Of a stretch of DNA of 64,000 bases, positions 35,061-45,702 are shown piece by piece. Each line of letters begins with the position of its first letter. Position 1 is the stretch's first letter. Under the pieces are notes generated by a model. That model searched no databases and had not been told where the DNA came from. It saw only the letters and a list, made by a program, of their open reading frames with translations. The stretch is from Macrotis lagotis. Taxonomy: Eukaryota; Chordata; Mammalia; Peramelemorphia; Peramelidae. A program made the translations under genes and the position numbers. The stretch covers positions 881,051,043-881,115,042 of the forward strand of contig NC_133658.1 in the NCBI RefSeq assembly GCF_037893015.1, read 5' to 3'.

Positions 35061-36290
35061 AATCAATCTTCTGCCTCTCTTTCTCCTTCCCCCCCACTTT
35101 CAGTCAAATTCTTCTCCTCCTTGTTCTTCTATTTCTCCATTTTTTCTCATTCGCCTTCTCATCTTTGCTCTAATCTCTTTTTCCTCTCCTTTTATTTCCC
35201 CTCATTTCCCCAATATTAATCCCTCTGTAATCTCTTCCCTCAGCTCTCCAACCTCTCCCTCTTCTTTGCCTGTCTCAGTTCCTCCTTCTATTTCCCCTTT
35301 CCAATCCCTTTATAATATCTACCTTTTGTCCTTCAATTTCTTCTAGCATTGTAACCTCTTCTCTTTGTCCTCCAATTTCTTCCCCTTCCTCTTTTGTTTC
35401 CTCTTCTCTTTGTTACCAGATTCCTTTTCTTGCCCTCCTAACTCATCTCTCTCTTATAGTTCTGCTTATTCTTCTATCCAATTTCAACCTATTCACTCTT
35501 CTTACTCTCCTTGCTCATCTTCTTATTCCATTTCCTCTTCCTATTCTCCAATGCATCCCATTGATCCTTCCTCATGTTTTTCTATTCCATCTCCTTCCTA
35601 TGTCTCTGCTACCCTTCCTCCTTCTTTTGCCCCAAAAGATCCTGTTACTAATGATGTTTCCCCAGCTCCAGATAAAAATCCAAAGCCCAACCCTGTTTAC
35701 ATATATTCCTTTAAGGTAGTAAATAGACCATGTCCTCAGACCGTTCCAACTACAGATGGAGAAGCATGGGTTACGCCAGATGTTAAGCTTTTTTCTTTAG
35801 TATATTATAAATTTAAGCCATGGGACAGAGGTGAATTATAGGTCTAAAGAAAGATTTCCGTGTTCCATGTCAAGATTCTATAGGTTTTAGTGATCGATTT
35901 AAAGTTGTTCTACAGTGCTCGCTTTGGCAGCACATATACTAAAGTTGCTCTACAATCCTATCACCCTGGGATCCCAGATATTTGCCAGTTAACTATAGCC
36001 TTAGTTGGGAAGGGGGAGGCAAAGAATTGGTTCAAAAAGGTGGATATCAAAGATACTTTTAAAGAGTTCCAAGACACAGATTGGGTAGCTTAGACAGATC
36101 AGGAAGGATATTATGTTGATGTCTGTCACTAGGAGGCAGTCTGAGGATCAAGTAACTAGGGTTTGTAATTATTGCAAGAAGCCAAGGCAATGGAAGAAAC
36201 CCTGCAAGGCTTTTCTCAAAGACTTAGAAAACAATAAAAACCAGAAATTAAAAACCTCTTCCTCACAGTCTTAGGGGTGCTCCGAGGTAG
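35060..36290 (+). mobile_element. ERV gag remnant
   Basis: Begins directly after the L1 5' end. The first ~580 bp is almost pure C/T on the plus strand and reads as Ser/Pro-rich protein, as in the proline-rich domain of gammaretroviral Gag. A capsid-like part follows. Then a CNYCKKP zinc-knuckle-like stretch near 36160-36200 resembles the nucleocapsid CxxC knuckle. A fossil, broken in several places. Confidence 0.6.
35915..35940 (+). pseudogene. U6: 26-nt 5' fragment of U6 snRNA inserted in the ERV gag
   Basis: gtgctcgctttggcagcaca (35915-35934) continues as tatact and matches the 5' end of mammalian U6 with one difference (the U6 sequence has cttcgg). The insert is bordered by aaagttgttctaca (35901-35914) and aaagttgctctaca (35941-35954), a 14-bp direct repeat with one mismatch. 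It therefore looks like a 3'-truncated, tailless retro-insertion that starts exactly at U6 nucleotide 1. Confidence 0.8.
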
Positions 36291-36299
36291 GCTTACAGG

Positions 36300-38640
36300 A
36301 TCCAGTCTCTATTTGCCCATCTTTGCCCATCTCCCAATTAGGAGAGGTGCCCATGGTAATTCAGGACCACCTTATCTCTGTTCTGTCTGTCCTGGATCCT
36401 GACATAATCCCCCTTCCCCTTTCTCAGAGTTCAGAAAACATGATAGTGGTAGGGGTACCTAACAAACCTTTCTGAGCATTTAAAACTTCTCTCCTTTCTG
36501 TCACTCTGGAGCAGGATGATTTTCAGCATGTTTTCCTCCTAGTTCTTAAAGCAACCTTGCCACCTTCTCAGTTGTGATATTTTGTCTTTACCTGCTGTTT
36601 TTAGATTCATTCCCACTGGCCGTAAATTAGGTCATTCTTCCCCTTCCTAAGCTATGGAGGTAGCTCTGTCTTTGCTGACCCAACCTTACAGGGGTCAGTC
36701 ACTGGCCCTTACTAAGGTCCCACCTCATTTATGGGCCATATATTCTACAGATATCCTGCAAATTGTTACAGCAACCCCACTAAAGGTACAAATAGACCCC
36801 TTTCTGCCTGAATCTCCCCCCTCCCTTTGCTACTGAAGATGCTAGGCCTTTGTTCCAAATTTGTATATCAAAGGGATTAATTACTGAATGAAACTTCTCC
36901 ATAAAACACACTTCTTTTCCCAATAAGAAAAGCAAGAAACAAAGGTTAGAGACTAATCCACAGTTTATGAACCAAAAAATAATATCCCTTTGCTTTTACA
37001 TAAGAAGGACAGCAAATTACATGGACAATCTTACTTCAGGATTTTTCAAAGTCACCATATTTTTGTCAGATTTTATGGGGATAACCTCTCTTCTTTTGCC
37101 CTCCCCCGTACCTCAGTACTCCTTCAATATGTAAATGATCTGAATTAAGTTCAGGAGAGAAAGACTGTCTAGAGCTGTTCACATTCCTTGCTTTAATTGA
37201 TCTTAAAGCTTCTTGAGCTAAACTACAGTTTTGTCAGGCCTCCATGAAGTTTCAAGGACATTTAACATCCCAGGGTTCTGTACCCCTTGATCCTTCCCAA
37301 GACAATATGTGAATTTCCTATCCTCTGTTCAAAAAGGCAGCTAAGGGATGGCTAGATGGTGCAGTGGATAGAACACCAGCCTTGGAGTCAAGAGGACCTG
37401 AGTTCAAATCTGGCCTCAACACTTAATAATTACCTAGCTGTGTGACCTTGGGCAAGTCACTTAACCCCATTGCCTTGCAAAAACCAAAAAGAGGAAAAAG
37501 ACAGCTAAGGGGATTTGGGGGTCTTGCTGGGTATTGTAGGTCTTGGATACCCACATTTTCTGTTTTAATTCACCCTTTGTATAAGACTCAGCAATATCAA
37601 ACTCCTGACTCCTTTTACCTGTCTGAAGAACCATGTGAAGCTATCCAGTCTATTAAGTTCTCTCTCTCTCTCTCTCGTCCCCAATTCTACGTTTGCCTAA
37701 TTAATCACTTCCTTTTGTTCTGTTTGCAATGGAGAAGGAAGACAATGCCATAGGAGTTTTAGCACAGAAACACAGGAGTTTTAGCACAGAAACATGGAGT
37801 TAGATACAGACCAGAAGGATATTATAGTAGACAATTGGATGCAGTAGCTAGAGGTCTGCCACTCTGCTTAAGGCGTGTCATTGCTGTAGCTGAGACTCTT
37901 AAACAGGCTGAGAATATTATACTAGATTCCCCTGTGACTCTCCTGGTATCACTTAAAACACCCAGGATTTATCTAATAGTCTTTCTCATCAACAGACTTG
38001 ATGTACTCTACCCTATTGAGTTTTTAGAAATTACCCCAGTTTCAAAACAGACCAGTCTATGGGGGAGTGACCATGAACCTGATCCTTCAGGTGTCTCAAT
38101 TCTGGATCATTTATTGTCTCCTAGAAAAGATCTCACAGAAACACCCATTCCTGATGCTGACCTCACTGTGTTCACAGATGGCTCCTGTCTGAGGAACTCT
38201 GAAGGTCAACTGGTTTCTGATCATGGCATTATTATGGTAAATGAGGTAGTAGAATCTGATCAACTGCTCACTCAGCCCAGCAGACTGAGTTGGAAGCAGT
38301 CACTAGAGCCTGCAAATTAGAAAAAGGATTGAAAATTAACATCTGCACAGATAGTTGGTATGCTTTTGGAGTGATTTTGGTATGTTGTGGAAACAAAGAT
38401 TTTTAACCTCCCCTGGTCAGCTCATTAAAAAAAGTGAGCAAGTCTCCAAGCTTTTACAGTGTCTGCTTCTCCCTAAAGAGGTGATTGTTATTAAAATTGC
38501 TGGCCATTCCCACGACTCCATTATCTGAGACTAAGGGGAATCGTTAGCTGACTAGGCAGTGAAAGAAGCAGTACTTTCTTCCCCATTTCCTATAATGATC
38601 TCCTATCCCATACCAGCTGTACCTCCCCCAACTGACTTAG
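36300..38640 (+). mobile_element. ERV pol remnant (RT and RNase H)
   Basis: RT is recognised from LLQYV near 37115-37135 and from the GLAGYCRSWIP block at about 37525, where gammaretroviral RT has GLVGYCRLWIP. RNase H is recognised from VFTDGSC at about 38168 and from the later ICTDSWYAFG and LLLPKEV blocks. A SINE lies inside at 37348-37494. A fossil, broken in many places. Confidence 0.75.
37348..37494 (+). mobile_element. WSINE1/MAR1-type SINE in the ERV pol
   Basis: Full-length head to ttgccttgcaaaaacc tail. Target-site duplication aaaaaggcagctaaggg (37331-37347) and aaaaagacagctaaggg (37495-37511). Confidence 0.85.
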
Positions 38641-38946
38641 TAGCTTTGACATAGGGCACAAACCTTAATCTCTCCAGAAATAATCCATCAATAGAAGGCA
38701 CAAAGGTGCATCCAAGACAGGTAAACAGGACTTTTGAAGAATGGATTCAGTTTTCCTCCCTCACCAACTCCATCAGCTCTTACTATAGTATTTATATCAT
38801 TGGGGTCACTACCTTGAGAAGAAACCTATCCATTCTCTTACATACCAAAACACCCCCATGCAAAAGCTAAACCAGAAGGCAATCAAAGTGTTTAACCTAT
38901 CTAACCTGTGCTAACCCCCTGGGAATCACTGATAGCTATCCTATCC

Positions 38947-39270
38947 TGGGGCAGCTAAGTGATGTAGTAGATAGAGCACTAACCTGGGAGTCAGAGGACA
39001 GGAGTTCTAGTCTAGCCTCAGACACCTGACACTTACTAGCTGTGGTATCTTGGGCAAGTCACTTAACCTTGATTGCCTCACATCCAGGGCCATCTCCAGT
39101 TGTCTTGATTCATATCTGATCACTGGACTCAGATGACTCTAGATGAGAAAAAAAGGTTGATGACTTAACACAGCTTCTCCTTCACTCAAATCCAGTTCAT
39201 GGGCTTGTCATGGCATCATCTTTCTGATGTCATGGTCTTCAAGAATGAAGGACAAAAACACCATCATCAA
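38947..39270 (+). mobile_element. RTE-tail SINE (RTESINE-like) in the ERV
   Basis: A tRNA/CORE-type head (ggcagctaagtgatgtag) is followed by a long 3' part ending catggtcttcaagaatgaag gac. That end matches the end of the RTE LINE at 40727 (antisense there), which implies mobilisation by RTE. Confidence 0.7.
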
Positions 39271-39432
39271 TGGGGCGGCTAGGTGGCATAGTGGATAAAG
39301 CACTGGCCTTAGAGTCAGGAGCACCTGGGTTCAAATCCGGTCTCAGACACTAATAATTACCTAGCTGTGTGGCCTTGGGCAAGCCACTTAACCCCATTTG
39401 CCTTGCAAAAACCTAAAAAAAAAACCAAACAA
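39271..39432 (+). mobile_element. WSINE1-type SINE nested in the RTE-SINE tail
   Basis: Near-consensus copy with an A-rich tail. Target-site duplication aaaaacaccatcatca at 39254-39269 and 39433-39448. Confidence 0.85.
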
Positions 39433-39613
39433 AAAAACACCATCATCATCCTATGTCTTCCATTGATCTATTGAGTTAACAGCACAAGTCCATCCATGTG
39501 AAAACCTATGAAGATGCATCACCTAGTCTATAATTGACAGCTAAAAAGACAAGAGAATATGGAAGGAGTAATGACTATGAAATTTTCCTAAGTGCCCCAT
39601 TCTTCTAGAAAAG

Positions 39614-40172
39614 ATTTAAAATTTTTTTTTATTTTACAATTTTCCCCCCAATCTCACTTCCTTCCCTCCACCCCCTATAGAAGACAGTCTGATAATCTTT
39701 ACATTGTTTCCATGCCATACATTGATAAAAATTGAATGTGTTGAGAGAGAAATCATATCCTTAAGGAAAAAATAAAATATAAGAGATAGCAAAATTACAT
39801 AATAAGATAACTTTTTTAAAAAAAATTCAAGGTAATAGTCTTTGGTCTTTGTTTAAACACCACAATTCTTTCCCTGGATACAGATGATATTCTCTATTGC
39901 AGATACCCTAAAGTTGTTCCTGCTTGTTGCACTGATGAAATGAGCAAGTCCATTAAGATTGATCATCACTCCCATGTTGCTGTTAGAGTGTACAATGTTC
40001 TTCTGGTTCTGCTCATCTCACTCAGTATCAGTTCATGCAAATCCTTGCAGGTTTCTCTGAATTCTCATCCCTCCTGGTTTCTATTAGAACAATAGTGTTC
40101 CATAATGTGCACATACCACAGTTTGTTCAGCCATTCCCCAACTGATGGGCATTCACTCAATTTCCAATTCTC
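39614..40172 (-). mobile_element. L1 3' UTR fragment inserted in the ERV
   Basis: Starts with a T run (the poly-A end on the minus strand). Contains the marsupial L1 3' signature ggttctgctcatctcactcagtatcag and ccacagtttgttcagccattcccc. Truncated at its 5' end. Confidence 0.75.
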
Positions 40173-40726
40173 TTCTGACTTTCTTTAGACTCAACTATCA
40201 CTTTGGGTGCAGTTATTTCTGAGGCTAAATGGGCCTCAGTGGCATCCCTTATTGCTTTCTGTTATTTCTCAAATCACATTTCTGGAGTTCCTGTAAGGAG
40301 ACTTGATCTAGTCCTTTGTAATTCTATTATCTGGGTCTATCCAGACTAATTGCCACTACCAGGGCAAAAAACAAAAATTTCACTTTTTTACAAATTTGGC
40401 CCATGTTTGGATTTTATGAATTAATACAACTCAAGGGAGTCCCTCTTCCTCCAAATTTTATGAGGGTAAGCCTGATCCTATCTACTGTTGTAGTGACTTC
40501 TTTATCAGGGGAATGCATACTGATGGGACTTGCCAAAAACTCTAGCCTGACAAGACAGAGAATCCAATTACTTATTGGCTCCATTATCGAGGTTATATCT
40601 GGGCAGGGAAAGTGTATGGACCTGTTTACAATGGTATATCCAATAACCCTGCTTAAATCCTTCTATGGAGATTTCTCAAAGTTGGCTTATATATAATGAT
40701 ACCTTGAAGGATTCATTTAATCCTGG

Positions 40727-42120
40727 ATCTCCTCTGTTATCAAAGAAGACCAAAATGACATCACTACATTTAAGACAAATTAGAGTGTATCCAACTATGG
40801 CTGATCAAACCTAAATGAGCTCGGAATGCTCTACCACAGGTTGGGCACAAATAGTCCATGTGAACACTCGGGGTGGGTGTTCAGATGTCCCATTTCCTTT
40901 TAGCTGCTTCCATTCTGCCATTCCTCATAGAGTGCAGCCCCTTCACTGGTGAGGGCATGCCATACTGGGTGGTCCTATGCCAGTGTCTCCCATGCCATAC
41001 AATAAATTCTAAAGTTCTTCAATGACACCTTCAGGGTGTCTAGGATTTGCTTCTTCTGACCCCCTTGTGAGTGCTTGCCCTATGTGAGTTCTCCAAAAAA
41101 AAAAAGGTTTTTTTGGCAAGCATACATCTGGCATTCTAACAACATGTCCAGCCCATCATATTTGCACTCCCTTGGCAATGCTAGGCAATTTAGCTTGAGA
41201 AAGGATTTCAGTGTCTGGTATCTTCTCCTGCCAGGGGATTTTCAGAATCTTCCTGAGACAATTTAAAAAGAAGTGATTCAGTTTTTGACATGGAGCTGAT
41301 AGACTGCCCAGGTTTCACAGGCATATAGCAATGAGGTCATGTAGACCTTCAGTTTAGTAGTCTAATACCTCTTTTTTCACCACACTATCTTTCAGTGTGA
41401 CACACTCATTGTCAGTGTGCACTTTCCTGGAAAGACACTTCCAAGATCAGTGAATTTGTCCACAGTGCTCAAACTTGTCCACAGTACTCAAAACTTCTCC
41501 ATTAGCTGTAATCAATAGTTCCACATGTAGATGGTCTGGTGCTGGCTGATAGAGCACCTGGGTTTTCTTGGCGTTGTTAGACCAAAATGAATCAAAGCAA
41601 CAGAGAATCGATCCATCCTTTGTTGCATCTCAGCTTCAAAGGTTACATTGAGTGCACCATCATCTGCCAACAGAAGATCATACACCAACATTCCCTCCAC
41701 TTTGGACTTGGCTTGCAGCCTTTTCAAGAGGAAGAATTTTCCATCAGTATAGTACCTGTCCTTGATTAACATTCTCAGTGAAGCCCTGATAATATGACTG
41801 AAAACATCATGCTAAAAAGTCTGGAAGCAAGGACCACATCCTTGTTTCACTCCATTGATGACTAGGAAATCTTGAGAGCATCTTCCACTATCCAGAATCT
41901 GGGCAAGCATGGTATCATGAAGTTGGCATACAATGCTGATAAACTTCTCCAGACAACCAAATTTTGACATAATTTTCCATAAGCCCTCACAATTGATGGT
42001 ATCAAAGACATCAGTCAGATCTACAAATGTTGAATACAGACCTCTGTTAATGAATCTTAAGAGATATAGGATAGTATAGAAATGTTTCAAAATCGGGCCA
42101 TTCATTTGAGAGAACATGCC
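40727..42120 (-). mobile_element. RTE-clade LINE, 5'-truncated, minus strand, in the ERV env
   Basis: Minus-strand RT text FVDLTDVFDTINCEGLWKIM and NGVKQGC (42117-41812), then LLKRLQAKSKV (41772-41512), matches the RT of RTE-type elements (FVDLTKAFDT, NGVKQGC, LRRLQAK). The end near 40727 carries the same tail as the RTE-type SINEs. Several in-frame stops and frame changes show that it is dead. An A11 run at 41096-41106 also disturbs it. Confidence 0.8.
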
Positions 42121-42463
42121 TCAAGCCAACCATGGAATGACATTTTTAGTGCCTTACCCTCGTGTACAGGCAGCTTGATCAGGTCTTGCCTTTTGTCTGC
42201 TGCTGGGATACTGACCATCCTTGCCCTTATTCTTTGCGGAGAATAAGTGGGGGTGATGTAACCAATAGATGGTCTACTTCTCTAGTGAATAAGATAATGA
42301 CATCTGTAGTCATATTACATTGGATGGAAGAGATAAATGTCCCATGGTCAAATGAAGAATATCGAAAAGAACTTCCTTTCATCTTCTCTGAGGAATATAA
42401 AATTCAATGGTCCTTGTTTTCTTTTGTTTGGTCTGCAGGTGGCATGATGCAGCCCTTTGACTC

Positions 42464-42473
42464 AAAAGGGGGG
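42464..42473 (+). promoter_or_regulatory. Polypurine tract of the ERV
   Basis: aaaagggggga followed by ttgatat, similar to the murine leukaemia virus plus-strand primer site. The next LTR-like sequence starts 1.7 kb away. Confidence 0.5.
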
Positions 42474-43361
42474 ATTGATATAAAATTTAGTATGATTCTT
42501 AATATAATTTTGTAACAAGTAGTCTTGTTTTTTAAAATATAGTAGTAGTCATTCTATAATAATCAAACATATCAGTAAAATGTTCTTAACATTTTATATA
42601 TATATATATATAATATATATATATACTAGACTTAAAGATAATTTTTATTACTAATTTCTCTCCTCATTTTCTGCAATGATATGTATGTGTTGTTTGTTAT
42701 GAATGCAAATGTTTAAGTATCTAACAGGAAAAACTAATTTTATAAAAAAATTCCCATCTGTTACATATTCCAAACCTTCTATTGGAAAATCACCTGTGCA
42801 ACATGAATATTTTATGATTTTTCCTGTTATTTTCATTGTTACCACTATAAGATCATAATCACTACATGGCATTTTTCTGATCCTTTAGTGTATAAAGTTT
42901 AAAGATAAATCTCTGTCTGATTATAAGAAATTGCTATAAAAGATTTCATAGGACTGAAATTTGGCCTATCTTGAATCTGAAGTCCAGTATCAAATAAAAT
43001 TCTGGTGGGTCATAGTCTAAGTTAGAAAACTCCATGGAAGTTTGAAGAATACAGGTGACAGGCTCATTAGGATAAGAACCGAAAGGGTGACTTTTCAGTG
43101 TAGTCCCACATTGGACCCTTTCTGACTCAGTTTCCCAAATGTGATATTTGGAAAATGTCTCACCTAGCAGATTTAAAATCTGGCTTACCCACATGACCTC
43201 TGCCTGGAAACTGACATTTAAAATTATGTATTTATATGAAGGAATTTTTCCTTTGATGTCCTAGATTTTTATAGTAAACTGTTATAATCATATCAGATGA
43301 TCAATATTAAAATCAGGTATAGTAATATAAGTACTTTGGCTTATATTTATCTAAAATTCTA

Positions 43362-43505
43362 GGTTTTTTCCAAGGCAAATGGGATTAAGTGGCTTGCCCA
43401 AGGCCACACAGCTAGGTCATTATTAAGTGTCTAAGACCGGATTTGAACCCAGGTACTCCTGACTCAAGAGCTGGTGCTTTATTCACTGCACCACCTAGCC
43501 GCCCC
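43362..43505 (-). mobile_element. WSINE1-type SINE
   Basis: Minus-strand copy. Perfect 18-bp target-site duplication tatttatctaaaattcta at 43344-43361 and 43506-43523. Confidence 0.9.
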
Positions 43506-43940
43506 TATTTATCTAAAATTCTAATGCCAGTCAGGTTAGTGTGTGGTTTTGCCATCATTGTTGCCATAAAAATTCTCATTGTTATGGAAGTTTATTCATT
43601 AAGATCCAAGAAATTTCCAAAATTTCATTTCCTAGTAATGATAATAAGTTTGACTTGCTTAAAATGCTAAGAAGTTTTAACTGAAAAGGAAAATCTCTAC
43701 AAGTGACCTGGATTGGAGAAATTTCTGAAGCTGCACTCTAAGTTATAGAACTGCATCAAGTAGCTCCAGAAGAAATGTTTTGTGTTTCTTATCTGTGTGA
43801 ACTATATAAACAAAAGGGAACTGACCCCTTTGAATCTCTGTAATTTTTTTGACATTGTAATTTTATTATCTACTTTTTATGTACTGTTATTGATCTTTCA
43901 TTGCGGGCTCATATCTCTTTTTGGTTTGTTTTTGGTTTTG

Positions 43941-44074
43941 GTTTTTTTTGCAAGGCAATAGGGTTAAGTGACTTGCCCAAGGTTACATAGCTAGGTAATT
44001 TTTTAACTGGATTTGAACTCAGGTCCTCCTGACTCCAGGCTGGTGCTCTATCCACTGCACCACCTAGCTTCCCC
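43941..44074 (-). mobile_element. WSINE1-type SINE
   Basis: Minus-strand copy (ttgcaaggcaatagggttaa to ccacctagcttcccc), somewhat diverged and shortened in the middle. Confidence 0.75.
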
Positions 44075-44175
44075 AAGGCTCTTATCTCTTGACAAAAAAT
44101 CTACATCCCAGTGATACTTATTTTCTCTTTAATATGCCATCTTCCTAAATCTTTATTTTGGTTCATCTACAGATA

Positions 44176-45077
44176 ACACTAGAGTGTAACTATGATCAAA
44201 AGGAGGAAACGTCTAAGTCTGATATTCTTTAATATAGAATTAAATATTTCTGATCAAAAATTGTTCTTTCAGACTCTAACTGAGGTTTATTAGTCTGGAA
44301 TGTTAGCTTCTACCCTCCACAAGGGCTGTGTCTGAAGGCAAGTTCTGTCTGTGCGAAACAACCTAGTCTCCCCACCACCACCAATTGTATCTGCAAGTTT
44401 TACTTTCAAGCTGTGTAAACAATCCATTAGAGACCAACCTGAGAAGGCAGAAACTACTTTGATTATCTAGATAAAAGACTGAATACATTCTCATACTTAA
44501 GACATTTTGGAAAGGAAGAGATTTCAATGTTTTATGTGTCTATATCATATCTAATAACCTAAAATATCAAGACAGAAGAGAAGATAGTAGTCCTGGTGCA
44601 AACTGGATCTTTGTCAGTTCTGACATAGAACAGACCTTATAGATGGGTTAGAGAATCATAAAGTAATCAATGAAAACTTTATGCATAAATGTGTAACCTG
44701 AAGGGTTTTTTTAATGACCTTTTATTAAAACTCTATAAATGGGGTGGCTAGGTGATGCAGTGGATAGGTCACCGGCCCTGGAGTCAGGAGGACCTGAGTT
44801 CAAATCTGGCCTCAGACTTAATAATTACCTAGCTGTGTGATCTTGGGCAAACCAGTTAACCCCAATTTGCCTTACAAAAACGCGAATGAGGAGTACAATA
44901 AATAAATAATGTTAAAAAAAAACTCTATAAATATTGATTATTCATTTAGTTCTGAGTTGGTTATCAGAAGCATGCCATCCTCCATGGGTTCTTGGTAAGA
45001 CCCCAGAGAATAATACTTCATTTATAAAACTAACTTTCGTTTTTTCAATTTTTAATCTAAGAAAATTATGGTTAACT
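44176..45077 (+). repeat. 3' LTR-like repeat of the ERV, split by a SINE
   Basis: Partner of 30731-31433 in the same orientation. Without the SINE at 44741-44920 it is about 700 bp. By-eye identity is roughly 80-85%. Confidence 0.75.
44741..44918 (+). mobile_element. WSINE1-type SINE in the 3' LTR-like repeat
   Basis: ggggtggctaggtgatgcag head with an A-rich tail. The target site aaactctataaat is repeated at about 44728-44740 and 44920-44932, so it landed on the TATA-like box of the LTR. The 5' LTR-like copy has no insertion. Confidence 0.85.
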
Positions 45078-45178
45078 GTAGTAACCTTCAAGATGCTGTC
45101 TAGTGAAAGTTAAGATACTGTGTCCAAAAACAAAGGAGAAATTTGTCTTTCAACTATTTCACATTAAGAAATGAACAT

Positions 45179-45330
45179 GGGGCAGCTAGGTGGTGCGGTA
45201 GATAAAGCATGGGCCCTGGAATCAAGAGGACCTGAGTTCAAATCCAACCTCAAACATTTAATAATTTCCTAGTTGTGTGACCTTGGGCAGGTCACTTAAA
45301 CCCATGGATTTAAATTTTAAAAAAAGAAAT
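45179..45330 (+). mobile_element. WSINE1-type SINE
   Basis: ggggcagctaggtggtgcgg head, tail replaced by an A/T-rich run. About 100 bp outside the 3' LTR-like repeat. Confidence 0.8.
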
Positions 45331-45499
45331 GGTGGGGCAAATACCATGGAGCAACCACTTGAAGTTTAAGTCTACTTCACTCAGACATTGAATATATACA
45401 GAAGGTCCCAACAATTTGATGTTGATCTCTCATCTTGGTGAAGAGCAAGACAAAGATTAATTAGGCACCTGGGTGGTAGTGTGCCCCTGGGTGTTTTGT

Positions 45500-45566
45500 T
45501 TTTTTAGGTTTTTGCAAGGCAAATGGGGTTAAGTGGCTTGCCCATGGGGTTAAGTGACTTGCCCTT
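45500..45566 (-). mobile_element. WSINE1-type SINE fragment with internal duplication
   Basis: gtttttgcaaggcaaatggg, with ggggttaagtg(g/a)cttgccc present twice. Otherwise truncated. Confidence 0.65.
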
Positions 45567-45702
45567 CTTTTTTAAGAGAATAATTTTTAACATCTGTACT
45601 TGCTAGATCTTCTCAGTAAATATCCTTTTGTAAAAGTTAATTGGTATTAATTGGTACAATGATACTGTAGCGCCAGTTGATATGTATTTATTAGGCGCCT
45701 AC

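Larger units (their letters stand above)
40173..42475 (+). mobile_element. ERV env-like remnant with 3' polypurine tract
   Basis: Plus-strand sequence on both sides of a minus-strand RTE (40727-42120). The part at 40403-40696 has an env-like open stretch of 97 codons, and the part at 42121-42460 ends in the polypurine run aaaagggggga (42464-42473) typical of gammaretroviruses just before a 3' LTR. The env call is mainly from position. Confidence 0.4.
42477..44175. other. Unassigned 1.7 kb between polypurine tract and 3' LTR-like repeat
   Basis: AT-rich DNA with a (TA)n run at 42597-42625 and two minus-strand WSINE1-type SINEs. A plus-strand stretch at about 43700-43845 reads as VTWIGEISEAAL and other protein-like text, but I do not recognise it. 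I cannot match this block to any sequence near the 5' end of the ERV. Confidence 0.35.
30731..45077 (+). mobile_element. Fossil gammaretrovirus-like endogenous retrovirus with many nested insertions
   Basis: A class I type ERV on the plus strand. Parts seen in order: an LTR-like direct repeat (30731-31433), a leader with a proline-tRNA-type primer-binding-like site (31706-31721), a Ser/Pro-rich gag start and gag body with a zinc-knuckle-like stretch (about 35060-36240), RT (about 36650-37720), RNase H (about 37835-38580), env-like sequence (about 40180-40690 and 42120-42460), a polypurine tract (42464-42473), and the second LTR-like repeat (44176-45077). It is broken in many places and cannot be functional. 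The two repeats differ by roughly 15-20% by eye, so it is tens of millions of years old. It has been entered by L1, RTE, SINEs and a U6 fragment. Family assignment rests on RT and RNase H similarity to murine-leukaemia-type pol. Confidence 0.8.

Noticed and set aside
34613-35062. 149-codon minus frame
   Set aside because: Lies in the GC-rich 5' UTR of the half-L1, upstream of ORF1. No domain seen.
44197-44210. aaaaggaggaaac as the true polypurine tract of the 3' LTR
   Set aside because: Similarity between the two LTR-like repeats may begin left of it, and the run is weaker than 42464-42473. Left open rather than called.
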